Shown: positions 8,561 through 20,754 of the stretch, piece by piece | How the letters are laid out: every line of letters begins with the position of its first letter | How positions within the stretch are numbered: the first letter of the stretch is position 1 | Assembly (NCBI GenBank): GCA_964058805.1 | Contig: CAXKVV010000221.1 | Coordinates: 1 to 26,255 of the forward strand | From: Schoenoplectus triqueter | Lineage: Eukaryota > Streptophyta > Magnoliopsida > Poales > Cyperaceae | Direction: 5' to 3' | DNA: 26,255 bases | The notes under the pieces: generated by a model | What the model was told of the DNA's origin: nothing | What the model saw: only the letters and a program-made list of their open reading frames with translations | Databases searched by the model: none | Program-made: the position numbers and the translations under genes

Positions 8561-10240
8561 TTAAGTTGTTGCATGTGATGGTTTTTAAAGATATAAAAAA
8601 TCAGTTTTTTTATGAGAAAATAAAGATAATTTAGTGATTAATATAAATTTCAATCATTAATACAAAATTAATATATAATAAATGCAGAAGTGAAAAGAAA
8701 GTTGACATTCAGAATTAAAAAGAAGTTAAGAAAAAATAAGTTAGAGCAATTATACTCTTTTATTATGTAGTATTTCATGTAATTAACAATCAGAATTAAG
8801 AGAGAATTATAACTTCAATACAAACGAGCATACATATAGCAATATTATTTGAAAAATAGTTTAATATAATTAGCTTTGAAAATTCAATAAAAAAATCTGA
8901 ACTGTTAAAAAATTAGAACACTTAGATACACTGGCGAGGCTTTTAAGATCGGAACTGGATTGCTATCACTTTGAAGAAAAAAAATAAAAGAGGTAATGGA
9001 AATAGTGAGTAATTTATCTATTCGGTCTTTTACTGCCTTCCCCCCAGCTTGTGGTTTTATATGTTTATAGTTTTTAATATATTTTTAATATTTTATCATT
9101 ATAATATATATTTTATTTATATTATATGAAATAAATTATTTCCAAATTATATCCGTATTATATCCGAACGACGGATTTTTTACCTCACCGGAATCATGAA
9201 TTTGTTAGTATGAGTCACTAACAACAGACTTTTTTTCTAGTCGGAGATAATCCGGACAAATACAGGACGTTAGATAGAGTACAGAAGAAAAAAAAATGAA
9301 TAAAAGAAGGCAGGGTCTAATTCATTATTATTTTGATTTCAATCATAAATTTACAATTTTGTATTGAGAACGAAACTTTTTAGATGAACACGGTGGAGCA
9401 AGTGCCCTCTTCTGTCCACACGTAACTTAGCCAATTAGACGTGAATTCGTATATGATTTGAATGAGCCAGCACGCCCAAGTAAGTTATATTGACTTTAAA
9501 TTATTCGACAAGCGCAATAACTAAAAGATAAACCAAATAAATTTGTAGATTTCTAATTTATATTAATTTCAAAAAAAATGATGCAATTTGAAAACCGATA
9601 TTGATCACTCATCAATCTCGTTGTTTAGAAAATTAGTCATTGAATACAATTGACAACTTATTTTATAACAAACCAAGATACTGCTCGGTTGCGTATTCGA
9701 AATCTCAATATGAATATTTGAAGTTCAATTGTTCAGATTCTCATTTTTATTTTAAAAAAGACAGTGGGGGTCTCTTATTTGGTTTGGCAATATTGACAAC
9801 TAATTTGATATAAATTTATAGAAAATCTTTTAAAAAAATTATAAACATATTCTCAAACTTATAGATTGATTGTATTTCAAATTTGATGTAATTTTAGTTC
9901 ATTTGATATTTCATTAAAGACCATTCAATTAAAACTATTAAAATTATAATATAATTTTGATATTCTTTGAAGGAATGTCCTCAAATTGCTTAAAACTTGA
10001 AATAAAATTTGTGTGTCAATTCTTAATCTAATCTGAACCTATAAATAAATCGGATATGAGTCTAAATTATTTTCGACCTGAAATGAATGGGATTAGATTC
10101 GGCACAACTGAACCGACCCAGCTAAAAGATTTTGTTTTGGGATAATGAGGGAGACAGCGCAACGCTCTAGGAGCCACTTGTCTTGGGACTATGGGTGAAG
10201 TACAATATACCAGTTGGAGTTGAGGACTTGAGGTGTTTAA
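8561..10240. other. Intergenic; no gene recognised
   Basis: AT-rich DNA immediately after the CACTA element's target duplication. No coding stretch, structured RNA or clear transposon terminus was found. Confidence 0.5.
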
Positions 10241-10344
10241 CGCTTGTAATCTTAGCTCAGTGGAGTAGGTGAGACTGTGAGAGTATTGAAATTTGAGGCC
10301 TACTGAAAGGGAAATGGTACAGCTATCCTAAATGTTCAAGAATT

Positions 10345-10974
10345 AAAACAAAAACATCGGAGAACTCAATGTTCCTCCGAAATTCAAGGATAATGCTTCT
10401 CAATAGAATTTTAACAATGAATAATCTAAAAACGAAAGGGTGGTCTTTGGTGAGTATTTATCATGTCATGTGCAGGGCAAATGAAGAATTAGTGGAGTAT
10501 TTGTTTAGCAGTTGCTCATTTACTCGCTCTTTATTTCACACTTTATCGTTATTCTTCAAGATTGAGTTTCTCACTGATTTCATAACGACAATCTCAGGCA
10601 CAACAATTCAAAAGAAGACTAGACAGATAATTCTCATTGCTCATTTTATAATTATGATGTGAATAATATGATAGAATTTTTAAAAATCGGATGAAACAAA
10701 ATCATTTACTGTTAGAAAAAATCATCTTGCAACGGAGATGGCCCAATGGATAACTACTAGTTATTTTCTCTAGGTTCATTTTGATGTTATCAGTTTTTAG
10801 TTTATAATATGTTTTTCTTTTATTTATTTTACTTAAATTGCACCGTTCTCCTCTCTGAGATTGCAATTTTTCTTTTTCTTTTTCAAGGCTTTGCACCTCA
10901 AAATCTTTCTTTCTATCACTTCATATATCAATTAAGATCAAGGGCGACCCTTTTCCTTCTCAAAAAAAAAAAAA
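10345..10974 (+). mobile_element. 5'-truncated LINE (non-LTR retrotransposon) 3' end with zf-RVT remnant
   Basis: Translation gives INRILT-like text typical of the end of plant LINE ORF2: NVPPKF (about 10360), then after a frame change NRILTMNNLKTKGWSL, YHVMCRANEELVEYLFSSC and FTRSLFHTLSLFF. This is the degraded zinc-binding reverse-transcriptase-associated region (zf-RVT). The expected first Cys and the His before LF are lost. Further weak coding continues to about 10770. The 3' end CAAGGGCGACCC, a pyrimidine run and 13 A residues (10962-10974) resembles a LINE tail. No target duplication was identified and most of ORF2 is missing, so it is a dead copy. Orientation is plus, shown by both the coding sense and the poly(A). 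Confidence 0.72.
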
Positions 10975-11083
10975 TTCTGATAACAAAAAATAAAAGAACA
11001 AGTTATCGGTGACTCGAACTTTCTTCCTCGTCAATGTGAAAGACTTCAAAGAATCATTGGAACATTCTGACATCCATAGTTAA

Positions 11084-11546
11084 CATTGGTGGAGGCATAA
11101 AATATTTTTACGTGTAAATCAAAGGACGGATGGAGAATTTCAGTTACGGGATAATTATGGAATTGTAACAGTTTATTGGGTTCAAATTCATTGATTAATC
11201 GGATTTTAAATAAAAATAATAATTTAATATATATTTTTATCTAATAAAAAACTACCAAAATAATATTCTTTTATATATTAAAAATAACAATAAAATAAAA
11301 TTAAAAGTGATAAATAATCGAGTTGACGATGAAAATTTTTCTCTACGGAACTTCATATTTTGAAATCTTTGTATAATTATTTCATTATGCATAATATTAA
11401 ATATTTTTTCTCAATAAATATAATTAGGAGGAGGCAAATAAAAATTAAGAGGACAGATTAATAAAAATATTATTTAAAAGTACTATTTTTTTTAAAATCC
11501 GAGGGGCAGCTGACCCCTCCCCCGTATAGGGTATGGCGGCACAATG
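11084..11546. mobile_element. Degenerate hAT-like MITE candidate
   Basis: Left end CATTGGTGGAGGCATAAAA and right end whose complement starts CATTGTGCCGCCATAC both resemble the CAGTGGCGGAGCCA-type ends common in plant non-autonomous elements. Near the right end is GAGGGGCAGCTGACCCCTC, an inverted repeat also typical of such ends. No target duplication is visible and the two ends match each other poorly, so this is a weak call. Confidence 0.33.
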
Positions 11547-12979
11547 ATCGTATGTGAGCAATAGAATATGTACGCGTTAAGAAGGAAAAACCTAAGAAAA
11601 TTGTGAAGAGATGCGACTCGCCTGCTTAAGCATTAGCCGCCGCCGCCACCCCTATGCATTGGATCCGCCCTTTATGTCAACTGTATTAATTTTAAAAGAA
11701 TTAGTTAGAAAATATATAAAGAATAAATTTATAAATTCCAGCCACTGATAGTTAATATCTAGCTCTGAACGTATAATAAAACGTGTATACTATTCAGATC
11801 GGATCAGATACGGATTGAAAAAAATCTGAATCATGTCGTTTCGGGTTGAGTCAAATTCATTTAAAAGAAAATAACAACACAATCAATCAATAAATTTAAA
11901 ATTTTATACAAATTTATGTAAAATTAATTATTAAAATTATCAAAATAAATAATTATCAAGTGATCCAGCCAAAATTTTTTACCATTGACACTAATTCACA
12001 AAATACAACATTTTTTTCATACAAAAGAAAATAAGAAAAAACAAAAAAATGGTAGTGTTTTCCAGCTTAGTTATGACGTGGCAAAGTGTAAAGAGCTACT
12101 TGGTAACAGTGTATAGATTTGTGGTATTGACTAGTGTCACAATTACTGTTGGACACAGGATGCAGAGAGGGTCTGGCTCTTTATAATCCTGTATCCGGAT
12201 TTGGATTGCCAACAAAACAGTCACAAGTCACAACACTGTCTAATAAATTTATGATGAATATTTTTCACAATTATTTTACGTATACAGTATTTCAGGCGAT
12301 GTGAATTTATGAAGAGAGGCCAAACAGTGATTCCCCCCCTATTTTGAGAAGTGGCGCGACTCATGCGTACGGCGTACCTGAGGAAGCTAAGTTGGGGCCT
12401 GATTAGAGAGTGTTGTGGTCCAACACCTATCTATTAGTCTATTGACAAGTGACAACCTTGGCTTAATTGGGGTTGGTACAACCACTTCTAACTATAATGT
12501 CTGCAGATTGGGTACATGTAATCTCATTTTAGCTGGAGTAGTACTGTATTTACACGTAGAGAAGTTACTATATTAATTAATTAATTAATGATTGTCGTTT
12601 TCTCAGGAATGAATAAAACGTGTAGTTACGTTACGTCTATGCCTGGCTTTTTGGGTTTTCCCATGTCACCTTGTATATAGTTAATCCAACAGGCTATCCA
12701 TGTCACGACACATGTACAATGGACGATGACACATTCATATTTTAATTTAAAGATTTAAGTACCGCATTCTTTATAGTCTAATAGATAAGACGATGAATAT
12801 CTAGTGTCGCTATCATCTCAAAACAATTTTTTTTAACTAAACTTTTTAAATTTCGTAGCCCATAAAATCCAATTATATAATTTAAAAACACAAAGTCATA
12901 TTACAGTACAAATTTAATATCCTTTATATTAATTGTAATTAAAATAAATTATGAATCTCATTACTTTATGATAGGGCCA
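11547..12979. other. Intergenic; no gene recognised
   Basis: Mixed-composition DNA with a short CCGCCG run (about 11636-11648) and a TTAA microsatellite at about 12572-12589. No coding region or complete transposon was found. Confidence 0.5.
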
Positions 12980-13604
12980 TAGGGGTGTCAATCGATCGGC
13001 AAGGTACAGGTCGGTTGTACTTTTAAAATTAATTTTATTCAGATCTTAGCCTTATTCGTTAATTTTTGTCTTACTAATATCATACCCTTACATGCAAAGA
13101 TTAACAAGTTACCAAATAATAATGAATTATTAACAAATTATTTGTATTTAATAATTTAATAGAAAGACAAAACAAACAAATAAATATATATTACTTTAAA
13201 TACTACATATATATAATATAATGAAATATCAAAATTATATTTATGATTTTATTATTTATAGAAGAATATAAATTAAAAATTTGTAGAAATGAATTTCATA
13301 GTAAGTTATAACTAAATTACACTGAGTAAAATATTGTATATAACTTAATCTCATAACAAAAATAACAACTAATAAATGATGATGATGGTATATGAAAATG
13401 ATAGTTATATTTTATTATCCTATAAGGCAATGAGTTCAAAGTAGCTGAAATCCATATCCTTGCCTAATATATTAATGTTATTTTTTCTTGTCATATCCAT
13501 ACCCACTAAGATAACCAAAAAAACTTATTCATACCCGCTTTATTAACATCCCTACTTAATAAAGTAAATGGCTAAAAATGTTTTATTAACATCCCTACTT
13601 AATA
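12980..13604. mobile_element. Candidate hAT-like MITE with a duplicated right end
   Basis: Left end TAGGGGTGTCAAT at 12980 and right end whose complement is TAGGGATGTTAAT (11 of 13 match). The interior is AT-rich and non-coding, with CATACCC-type motifs near the right end, as in many plant hAT MITEs. A 23-bp segment containing the right end occurs twice, at 13539-13561 and 13582-13604, 43 bp apart. No 8-bp target duplication matches the left flank, so ends or insertion history are uncertain. Confidence 0.45.
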
Positions 13605-16600
13605 TTATCCTTTATAATAAAAATACAAATACAAGTAATTTATCATATTTTTATTAATATTTATTGTCACAATGATTTATCCATCCGTCCCTTGACAAGT
13701 CACGAGATCGTCCCCTCTTATTTTTTTTCTATCCAATAACAACTTACAAACTGGGTGCTGTGGGTTTACTTTTTTGGTTTATTTTTTTTTTGTAAGTAGT
13801 GCCTTGATAGACTACTTGTCTTCAATACCACATTTAATGCTAACAGAACAACATTAATTAGGCAATGCTTCAACGTGAGAAACAATATGTATCGAGAGAA
13901 AATAAAAGATATTGACGCACAACTATCTACAAATTTATCTAAATAACATGACCATACTAATTACAATATGCAGTCATTGCTAACTGTTTTAACACTCTGT
14001 TCCTGCAACAGCGTGATCGAAAATCCCTGCCCTACATGTGGTACCAGTACCTGTGTCAATTTATAATTAAAACCTGTACTAATAACAGAAAAATAAAAAG
14101 CCCATAAATCTCAGAATTATTATAGTTGTATGCACAGCACAACTCCATGTAGTCTTAACGAATAATAGTTTGCAAAAGTAACAAGACATAACAAAATGCA
14201 CTTAACCCCTCTTATCCTGACATGGTTGCGGGATCTCTAGTCAAGTGGTAAGCCCCGTAAATCACTTGACAGCATCACTATTGTCTGCTCTTGATGTGTT
14301 GTTGCAATCATATCCCCTGTTCAATGGAAAATTATTTAAATGATTGGAGCATCTATCTCTTCGTACTTTGTTAGCTGGACTATTTTGAAAAATTATCTTA
14401 TTTCGACTTATTTTCTGATTCAGAAACAGTATCTCTGTTAAGGACTCGAGGGTCTAAATAGGCTGTAATACTAATTAGATATTCATTAATAGTGTCTAGA
14501 CTAATATTATTGTAATTAATCTAAGAAATCTGTTGCACTTAAATTGGATAAAAAATTATAACACCGGAACAATTAGTTTAACTGCTGTTCCATGACTATT
14601 CTTTGCACTTAATGATTGATTGATACTTTATGTCCAATTCTACCCAAATAATTTCATCACCATCGGTGGAAGAACGCACTCAACATAAACCGAACAAGGC
14701 ATTTCCTGAGACCACAACGAGAGTACTCATCAATGATATGGGGCCCTTGCTTCGGTTTTATGGAGTGCTTCAATCCCTTTTTAGTAGTTTAAACTTTAAA
14801 CTTAATTACATGTCTCATTGATTGTTCATCATTCTCCTGAGTAATGATGGATTGTTCGTTGGATTCATTCTTCAATGATTTACAACAATGCAACTTCTGC
14901 CATTTCCTGACAAGGGCTGATAATGAAGTAGTGAAGTACGTTACCTGTCAAAACATCGTCACTCTAAATCAAGGACTATTTTTGGTACTAAAAACACTTA
15001 GCACTTCATTTATTTGATATAGGACTTGTATGTAACTTGCATAAATATAGATTTTTTTTCTAATTTAGAGGGATACGTGTGAAATTAGCAGATTTAGAGA
15101 GAAAATATGTAATCAAACTTTTGAAGAGCGTAATATGTGAAATTCTGTTAAGCCGAAAGCATATTGTGCCATGTACATTTTTACAGTTTCTATTACTTTT
15201 TTATTATATAAGCTACATTTTATGCAATGTGCATGTTGCAAAACCGATCATATTACTTGAAGTTGGAAGTACTATGCTGATAAAACAATTTATTCATAGG
15301 GAAGAAATCATGTGGCAAAAGAATGTAATATTTCAACAGAATACCTATTATTACTTCAAAAAAAAAAACAGAATACCTATAATTGTTATAAATATGTTGA
15401 AGTATTAATTATTTGGTGTAGCGGCTACTAACTTCAGTGTTCATAAATTCATTTTAATTTCATAATTGTAAGTACTGATAAACTATTGACTATTATAAAT
15501 GCAAAATTTTGAAGGTCAAAGAGCTACCTGTCTGGAGTATATGGAAGGTCGAAATACTAGAATATTTCAGAATAAAGAATCCACGTTGCAGGACTTAAAG
15601 GGGGCTGTACAGAGGTTATACAGCAAATGGATAATGAAATTATAGGAACATAGTCCAATTCTTATAGAATCAGAGTGTATATTCTTACTTCAAATTCTTG
15701 TAAATATCAGACTTTTTACAATTTATCAAAAAAGTTTTAAGGTAAGCTATTGGCCTACCTCATAAAAAATAAAGAAGGACATTGTGACAACCACCTACAG
15801 TTTCCAGCTAATTTGACTGTTCTATACAATATGCTTCTCTCTTGTCCGGTGGGAGCTATTAATGTCAAGAACTAATAATAAACTACCTGGCTTCATGACT
15901 TCTGGGAAGGATTGTGACATAGTCAACGATATAGTATAGTAATATAACGAACAAATTTTAATGTAATACATCAATCTGCACATACATCGGACCAATTTTA
16001 GAGAATTACTATAAGTATACGTATTAAAATATACATTATAAATTGTTGCCAACTGTTTCAAATTGCTACCCTGCCTCTTGCACATAACATACTGTTATTT
16101 TTCAGTGAAACAATTGGAATATATATGCAACTCTTTTACAATACATTATTTTCTGTACTACCTTATTTATAGAATTTGGGGGCTAAATCCGCACATTTTT
16201 CGAAAAATAAAATGCATGAATTACTGGATTTCTGGCAAGTACTGATGGCACTGTGGGCAGCATTAGCTTGCTTGTTAGACTTTAAAAAAATACTGTTTTT
16301 CAACAACTATTTTTGGCTGGTTACGTACATATTATCATCTGTTGCTTTTAAGTACCTCAATTTGCAATATTCATTCTCTAATTTCATTCGCTAAAAGCTT
16401 AGCACCAGAAATAAACTAGTACTGTCATCACAGGCAGGACGCAAATAAAAAACTGTGGCCCGGCCCCCCAGTGGTGATGGCTCTATGATAGAAATTCTAG
16501 GCTAGTCCAAGAGAGACAACCAGACAACTAACTTTGCTTATTAAAAGATTAAACATAAGTAGAAAGAAATCCTCTTCGTCTCTTCCTCGTTAGTCCTTAT
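13605..16600. other. Intergenic region upstream of the MYB gene; no gene recognised
   Basis: About 3 kb of AT-rich DNA. Open frames at 14630-14821, 15079-15408, 15822-16085 and 16063-16394 have low-complexity or unrecognisable products and were not called. A perfect 8-bp inverted repeat with a 15-nt loop (GTCAAGTG at 14240, CACTTGAC at 14263) is present. The proximal part should contain the MYB promoter, but no unambiguous TATA box could be chosen. Confidence 0.5.
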
Positions 16601-16664
16601 TTATTCCCTACTTCCCCTGTTAAACCCTTTCTCTTCAAGTCAAATGCACTCTCCTCCATCAAAC

Positions 16665-18206
16665 ATGGGAAGAGCTCCTTGTTGTGACAAAGCCAATGTC
16701 AAGAGAGGACCATGGTCCCCTGAAGAGGATGCAAAGCTCAAATCTTACATTGAACAACATGGTACTGGTGGCAACTGGATTGCTCTCCCTCATAAGATAG
16801 GTAAATATATGTGGTTTCATTTAGGCATTCGTAATTTCCTTTCCATATTTTCTGAGAAACTGAGGTAGGGCTGATCAAGTCCGGCACTTTGGGGGTGTTT
16901 AGTCGACGATTTTTAACTGGCTGAAATTAACAAAATGAGGATGCATGTCACAAAATTGGGGCAAAGTGCAGCAGAAACTGGCATATCAAGTTGCAAGCGA
17001 CTGACAAATAGTGCCAAATACATTTTTGGGCTCATCATCTGTGTGTATTATATATATTCCATTTCTTTTGTCGGATTCATCAGGTCATAGGATTTAGGAT
17101 TTTAGAATTTAGGAGTATGATTTAATTATAGTACATATTTATTATATTATTGTAATTAAAATTATTATTAGTATTATTATTATATTCCTATTATCATTCA
17201 ACTAATAATGCTACGTACTACTATTATTATTATTATTATAATATATTATTATCATATTATATCATATCGTTATTATCATTATCATTATTGTTATTCTCAT
17301 CATCATTATTATCAATGTCATTATCACTATAAATGTCATTGATTTTTTATCTTTGAGATTTCTATAATTTCGGATTAGATTTTATTTCTAGTCTAGCCTC
17401 AAATTATTTGAGATTAAGGGTTTTTTTATTATTATATCAGGGCTTAAGAGATGTGGCAAGAGTTGTCGTCTCCGCTGGTTGAATTATCTTCGGCCAAACA
17501 TTAAGCATGGTGGTTTCTCTGATGAAGAAGATAGAATCATTATAAGCCTATATATTAGCATTGGCAGTAGGTTAGTCAATTCAATTGCTTTCTTGATATT
17601 TGTTTCTAATATTTGTTGTTTGATGAATTATTCACATAATTTTCAGAGTTTCATACTTGAATTATGATTAGCTAGCCGTTCCATAATATACAAAAATACA
17701 GGTGGTCCATCATAGCAGCACAACTTCCAGGTCGGACTGACAATGATATAAAGAACTACTGGAACACTAGGCTAAAGAAGAAGCTACTTGGCAAACAAAT
17801 GCCAAATCAGCAGAGCCGAAATTTAAAGCATGATGATAAAAAGAACATCTACACGAACTACAATCTTTCGCACGTTTCTATTGTAGCTGAAGGAAGCTCA
17901 AGCCAGAGCAGCACAACAAGTTGGTCTGAGGTTAACATGCCTTTGTGCCCCAGAATGGCATCCAATCAAATGTCAGCGGCAAGAAGTCTGACCGGGTCAG
18001 TAGTAACATATCCATCAGAGTTAGATGAGATGTTCATTTTCAACCAAGTCAAATTAGAAGACCTGGATAGTTTATATGGAGAAATCATTCCCAATTGGAG
18101 TGCTGAGGTAACTGAATTGATTAGTTCTAGCATGGCTCCAAGTCTCCAAGAAATGCAACAGTTTTGTAGTCCGGTGGATGAGCAAGTGCAGCTTGGCATG
18201 CAATGA
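16665..18206 (+). CDS. R2R3-MYB transcription factor, subgroup 14 (RAX/MYB36/MYB87-like)
   Basis: Three exons: 16665-16800, 17441-17570 and 17702-18206, with GT/AG introns of 640 and 131 bp. Exons 1 and 2 are 136 and 130 nt, the standard plant R2R3-MYB lengths. Product 256 aa. It begins [21 protein letters not shown]2 spans about 13-62 with W17, W38 and W58; R3 spans about 65-114 with F71, W90 and W109. R3 includes [20 protein letters not shown]. The [13 protein letters not shown] start with [13 protein letters not shown] and [11 protein letters not shown] is typical of subgroup 14, whose Arabidopsis members control axillary meristems (RAX) or Casparian strip differentiation (MYB36). The R3 bHLH-interaction motif is absent. 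The C-terminus is short, with acidic stretches ([18 protein letters not shown]). An in-frame ATG at 16644 would add seven residues, but its context is weaker than that of 16665. The exact orthologue is unresolved. Confidence 0.95.
17158..17340 (+). repeat. ATT/ATC trinucleotide-rich tract in MYB intron 1
   Basis: Long run of ATT, TAT and ATC triplets with interruptions, for example TATTATTATTATTATTATA near 17222-17240, then CATTATCAT-type units to about 17335. A decayed compound microsatellite that accounts for much of the 640-bp intron. Confidence 0.75.
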
Positions 18207-18913
18207 AAGAGAGATGTTCGTACCTCAACTGGTGTAAATTAATTATGTTTGTTGGGTTCATGATATTCCATCGATTTGTGTTACCTAATAATCAAGCGGC
18301 ATGGAAATATTGGATTAGTTTTTGGCAGACTTGTTTTGTTAATTTTATTTACTGCTACTTGTAACTATAATATGTTGCTTAAGACATTGAGAATGTAATT
18401 ATAAGTTACAATTTGTCCCAATTATTTTTATATTTATGGAGATTATTGCTGCATTTCATGTTATTCATTTCTGATTAATTGCATCCAAAACTTATTCTAC
18501 TCAGTATATACTTTATTTAAATTTTAATTCCCAAGTATTTATATGCAATATATTTATCACCTTGTACTTTCTAAATGTATTTAACGTTAAAATTAAATAT
18601 TTTATCGAGTAAATACATATATAGATATTAAAGTATTTTTAACGTAATGTAATATGTATACTTTTAGTGACAATCGATTAAATCTCTTTCCATAAAATAT
18701 AAACAAAACTTGGATACGAATAATAAATCAGATGTCACATCACTCATTCAAATTTCTATGCGATTAATTAATTAATTAATTTGGCGTGAGCTAGCGAACT
18801 AAAAAGCTTTCTTTTTACAATGCATGTTATATATTATTCAAAGATGAGAAACGATGAAATGATTAATCTTTTTGACAGATCAAGATACTGGTTCATGTTA
18901 TATTAATAATATA
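18207..18913. other. MYB 3' flank; no gene seen
   Basis: Contains the probable MYB 3' UTR, then AT-rich DNA with a TTAA microsatellite at about 18762-18780. It ends where the CACTATCAG terminus begins. No canonical AATAAA was found in the first 250 bp after the stop codon. Confidence 0.5.
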
Positions 18914-18929
18914 CACTATCAGAAAAAAA

Positions 18930-19360
18930 ATCTTTTAGAACTGGTTATATAAATGATATAGCACCGTTATACAACCAATTCTAAAACTATATAATTCTAA
19001 ATGTTATAGAAACCAGCGCTAAAAGAGGTGCCGAGATGGTGTTAATTTGAGCATTTAGAATCTATTTTTGTTTAATAATCGGTTCTAAATGGCTTTCTTT
19101 AGAGCCGGTCATTATCCAAAACCGACTCTAAAGATTAAACCTTTTAATTCTCTTTAGAACCTCTTTTTTTAGAACTAAAATAGTTCTAAATTAATCTCTT
19201 CACAAGTATTTTTTTTTAAATCGACTCTAATTCAATTCTCAATTAGAACCTGTTTTTTCTAAAAAAAACTGGCTCAAATCAATTCTAGAAACAGTTTTAT
19301 ATAAACCACTTTTCATTCATTTTCTCCGATTAAAAACGGTTTTACATTAAAACCGACTGA
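18930..19360. repeat. Subterminal hairpin array (TTTAGAACCGGTT type)
   Basis: Repeated units around TTTAGAACCGGTT and complements. The clearest hairpin is TCTTTAGAGCCGGT (from 19096) with ACCGACTCTAAAGA (to 19134), 13 of 14 pairs, 11-nt loop. Further units lie at about 18936, 19052, 19155 and 19235. Same architecture as the other CACTA arrays here but a different core sequence. Confidence 0.75.
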
Positions 19361-19442
19361 AATGACCCTTGGAGACCTATTGAACCATCGATTCCTATCA
19401 CATAACACATACAATTACGTAAGAAAATAATTTTTGTGACAG

Positions 19443-20333
19443 TTAATTTTTTTTTTTACAAACCGCTCGTTGGAGTACTTCTTGAGTCACCGGATTCAGG
19501 ATTTCATAAACTCCCTCGGCTGTAGGCTTTGCTCTAACCATGCACCACCTAAAAGTTCTCATGTCGGCCTTTGAAGAGATGCCTGACGAGGAGGAAGATG
19601 ACGAAACAACTTCGCTCTCCTTCAATTTTTTTTTCGTGATTTTATAACCGCCCATTCCGAATCTGTAAGGTTGTAAATTATTTTTTATATTTATTCGGGC
19701 TTGCTCACTTCTCGTCTGTCAATACAAATTAAAAAAAAATTATTACTTGTTACTATATGGAAAAAGTTTGAATTACAAATTATGTAATTAAATTAGAAGT
19801 TTTTTCGGTGTTAGCTTAAACTCATCGCTGATTTTTTGTCTCACAAGCTCTTCAAATTATTCCAATGTGATATTAAAGACATCATACAGAGTTTTTGGTT
19901 CTTCAGAATCTGCATTGGTGATGTAATCCGTCACCAATCTATTTTTTCAGGCCTTCCACCGCGCGCCCATTAACACTAGGTTTTTCTTATATCTATCATC
20001 ATTTATGTTCAAATCACTAAAATCAACAAACATATTAGTGAATAAACAAATATAATTTAGTTTATAATTTAGGATTTAATAGTTTATATACCTTGATGTT
20101 CTCTCAAAGTTTATTTTTTCCTTTATATCGACCTTCTTCTAATTCTCAATTGTGCACGGTACATGTTCTCTTATCAAAAGAGCAAAATAATTCATAAATT
20201 TTGATGTGTTGTCACTAATTGGTACACTGTCATTTGTAAACTCAATGTGTCTCTCATCGAGCTTCTTATTATGTGAAAACCTGACAAAGATGTTTTCGAT
20301 TGTTTTTCCCAATCCTTCTTCCATTAATGTCAA
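19443..20333 (-). pseudogene. TNP1-like accessory transposase (Transposase_24), minus strand, decayed
   Basis: Three exon-like blocks on the minus strand: 20333-20092 (PISDNTSKFMNYFALLIREH, VPCTIEN), 20016 to about 19847 (DDRYKKNLVLMGARWKA, FEELVRQKISDEFK) and 19715-19443 (SEQARINIKNNLQPYRFG, MGGYKITKKKL, YEILNPVTQEVLQRAV). Minus-strand splice sites are visible: donor GTATAT after 20092, acceptor TTTTAG before 20016, acceptor GACAG before 19715. The donor after the second block is not canonical. The order matches Transposase_24. At least three in-frame stops occur. One is a TAG in place of the expected Trp after IEN, and one a TGA in place of Trp after RWKA. The first block corresponds to the block at 25350-25470 of the other TNP1 remnant. 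Not functional. Confidence 0.78.
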
Positions 20334-20648
20334 CCAAATAATTAATTCATATTAGTATCAAATATCGAGTAAAAACAAACTATACATCAAACAAACCATG
20401 CACCAAACAAACCATATAAGATCGTTAGAAAACAGTCAAGAGTTCAAAACGGCCGTTAAACAGTGAGCCCCACGCTCTTTACTTTTGTTTGCTCAATTCG
20501 AGGCCGGAAAAAACAGGTGATGCTACTCTGTTTATCTAGTTGTGTTGCTAAAAAAAGCAATTAGTTACTTCCATTTAATTTGTACATGCACTTAAAAAAA
20601 AAGATATTTGAAGTAAATTAGTGATTTCAAAAAATAAAGAAATCCAAA
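20334..20648. other. Spacer between two CACTA pieces
   Basis: AT-rich, with a short 16-bp tandem repeat of CAAACAAACCAT-type units at about 20377-20418. Possibly the upstream intron or leader of the minus-strand TNP1 remnant. No gene seen. Confidence 0.4.
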
Positions 20649-20754
20649 TACTACAACAGAATGGATTTTAGACAACACCCATTCAATAATGATTTTGAGT
20701 ACTAAATGTTGCTAAAAAAGTTGAGTGGCAATTCTGAAATATTAAAGAACACAT

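Larger units (their letters stand above)
18914..20338 (-). mobile_element. CACTA element fragment with one end and a TNP1-like gene
   Basis: A terminus reading CACTATCAGAAAAAAAATC starts at 18914, followed by a subterminal hairpin array and then a minus-strand TNP1-like pseudogene whose 3' end faces this terminus. The element is therefore in reverse orientation, with 18914 as its 3' end. No matching CTGATAGTG end was found before 20649, where another CACTA left end begins, so this copy seems truncated or interrupted. Confidence 0.7.

Noticed and set aside
14238..14316. tRNA-like A box (TAGTCAAGTGG) with an 8-bp inverted repeat
   Set aside because: No acceptor stem, anticodon stem or proper B box could be built, so neither a tRNA gene nor a SINE is supported.
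14630..15408. Two small plus-strand open frames
   Set aside because: Products match nothing I recognise and are ordinary in AT-rich DNA. The second is low complexity.
17966..18199. Minus-strand open frame inside MYB exon 3
   Set aside because: Shadow of the MYB coding sequence.
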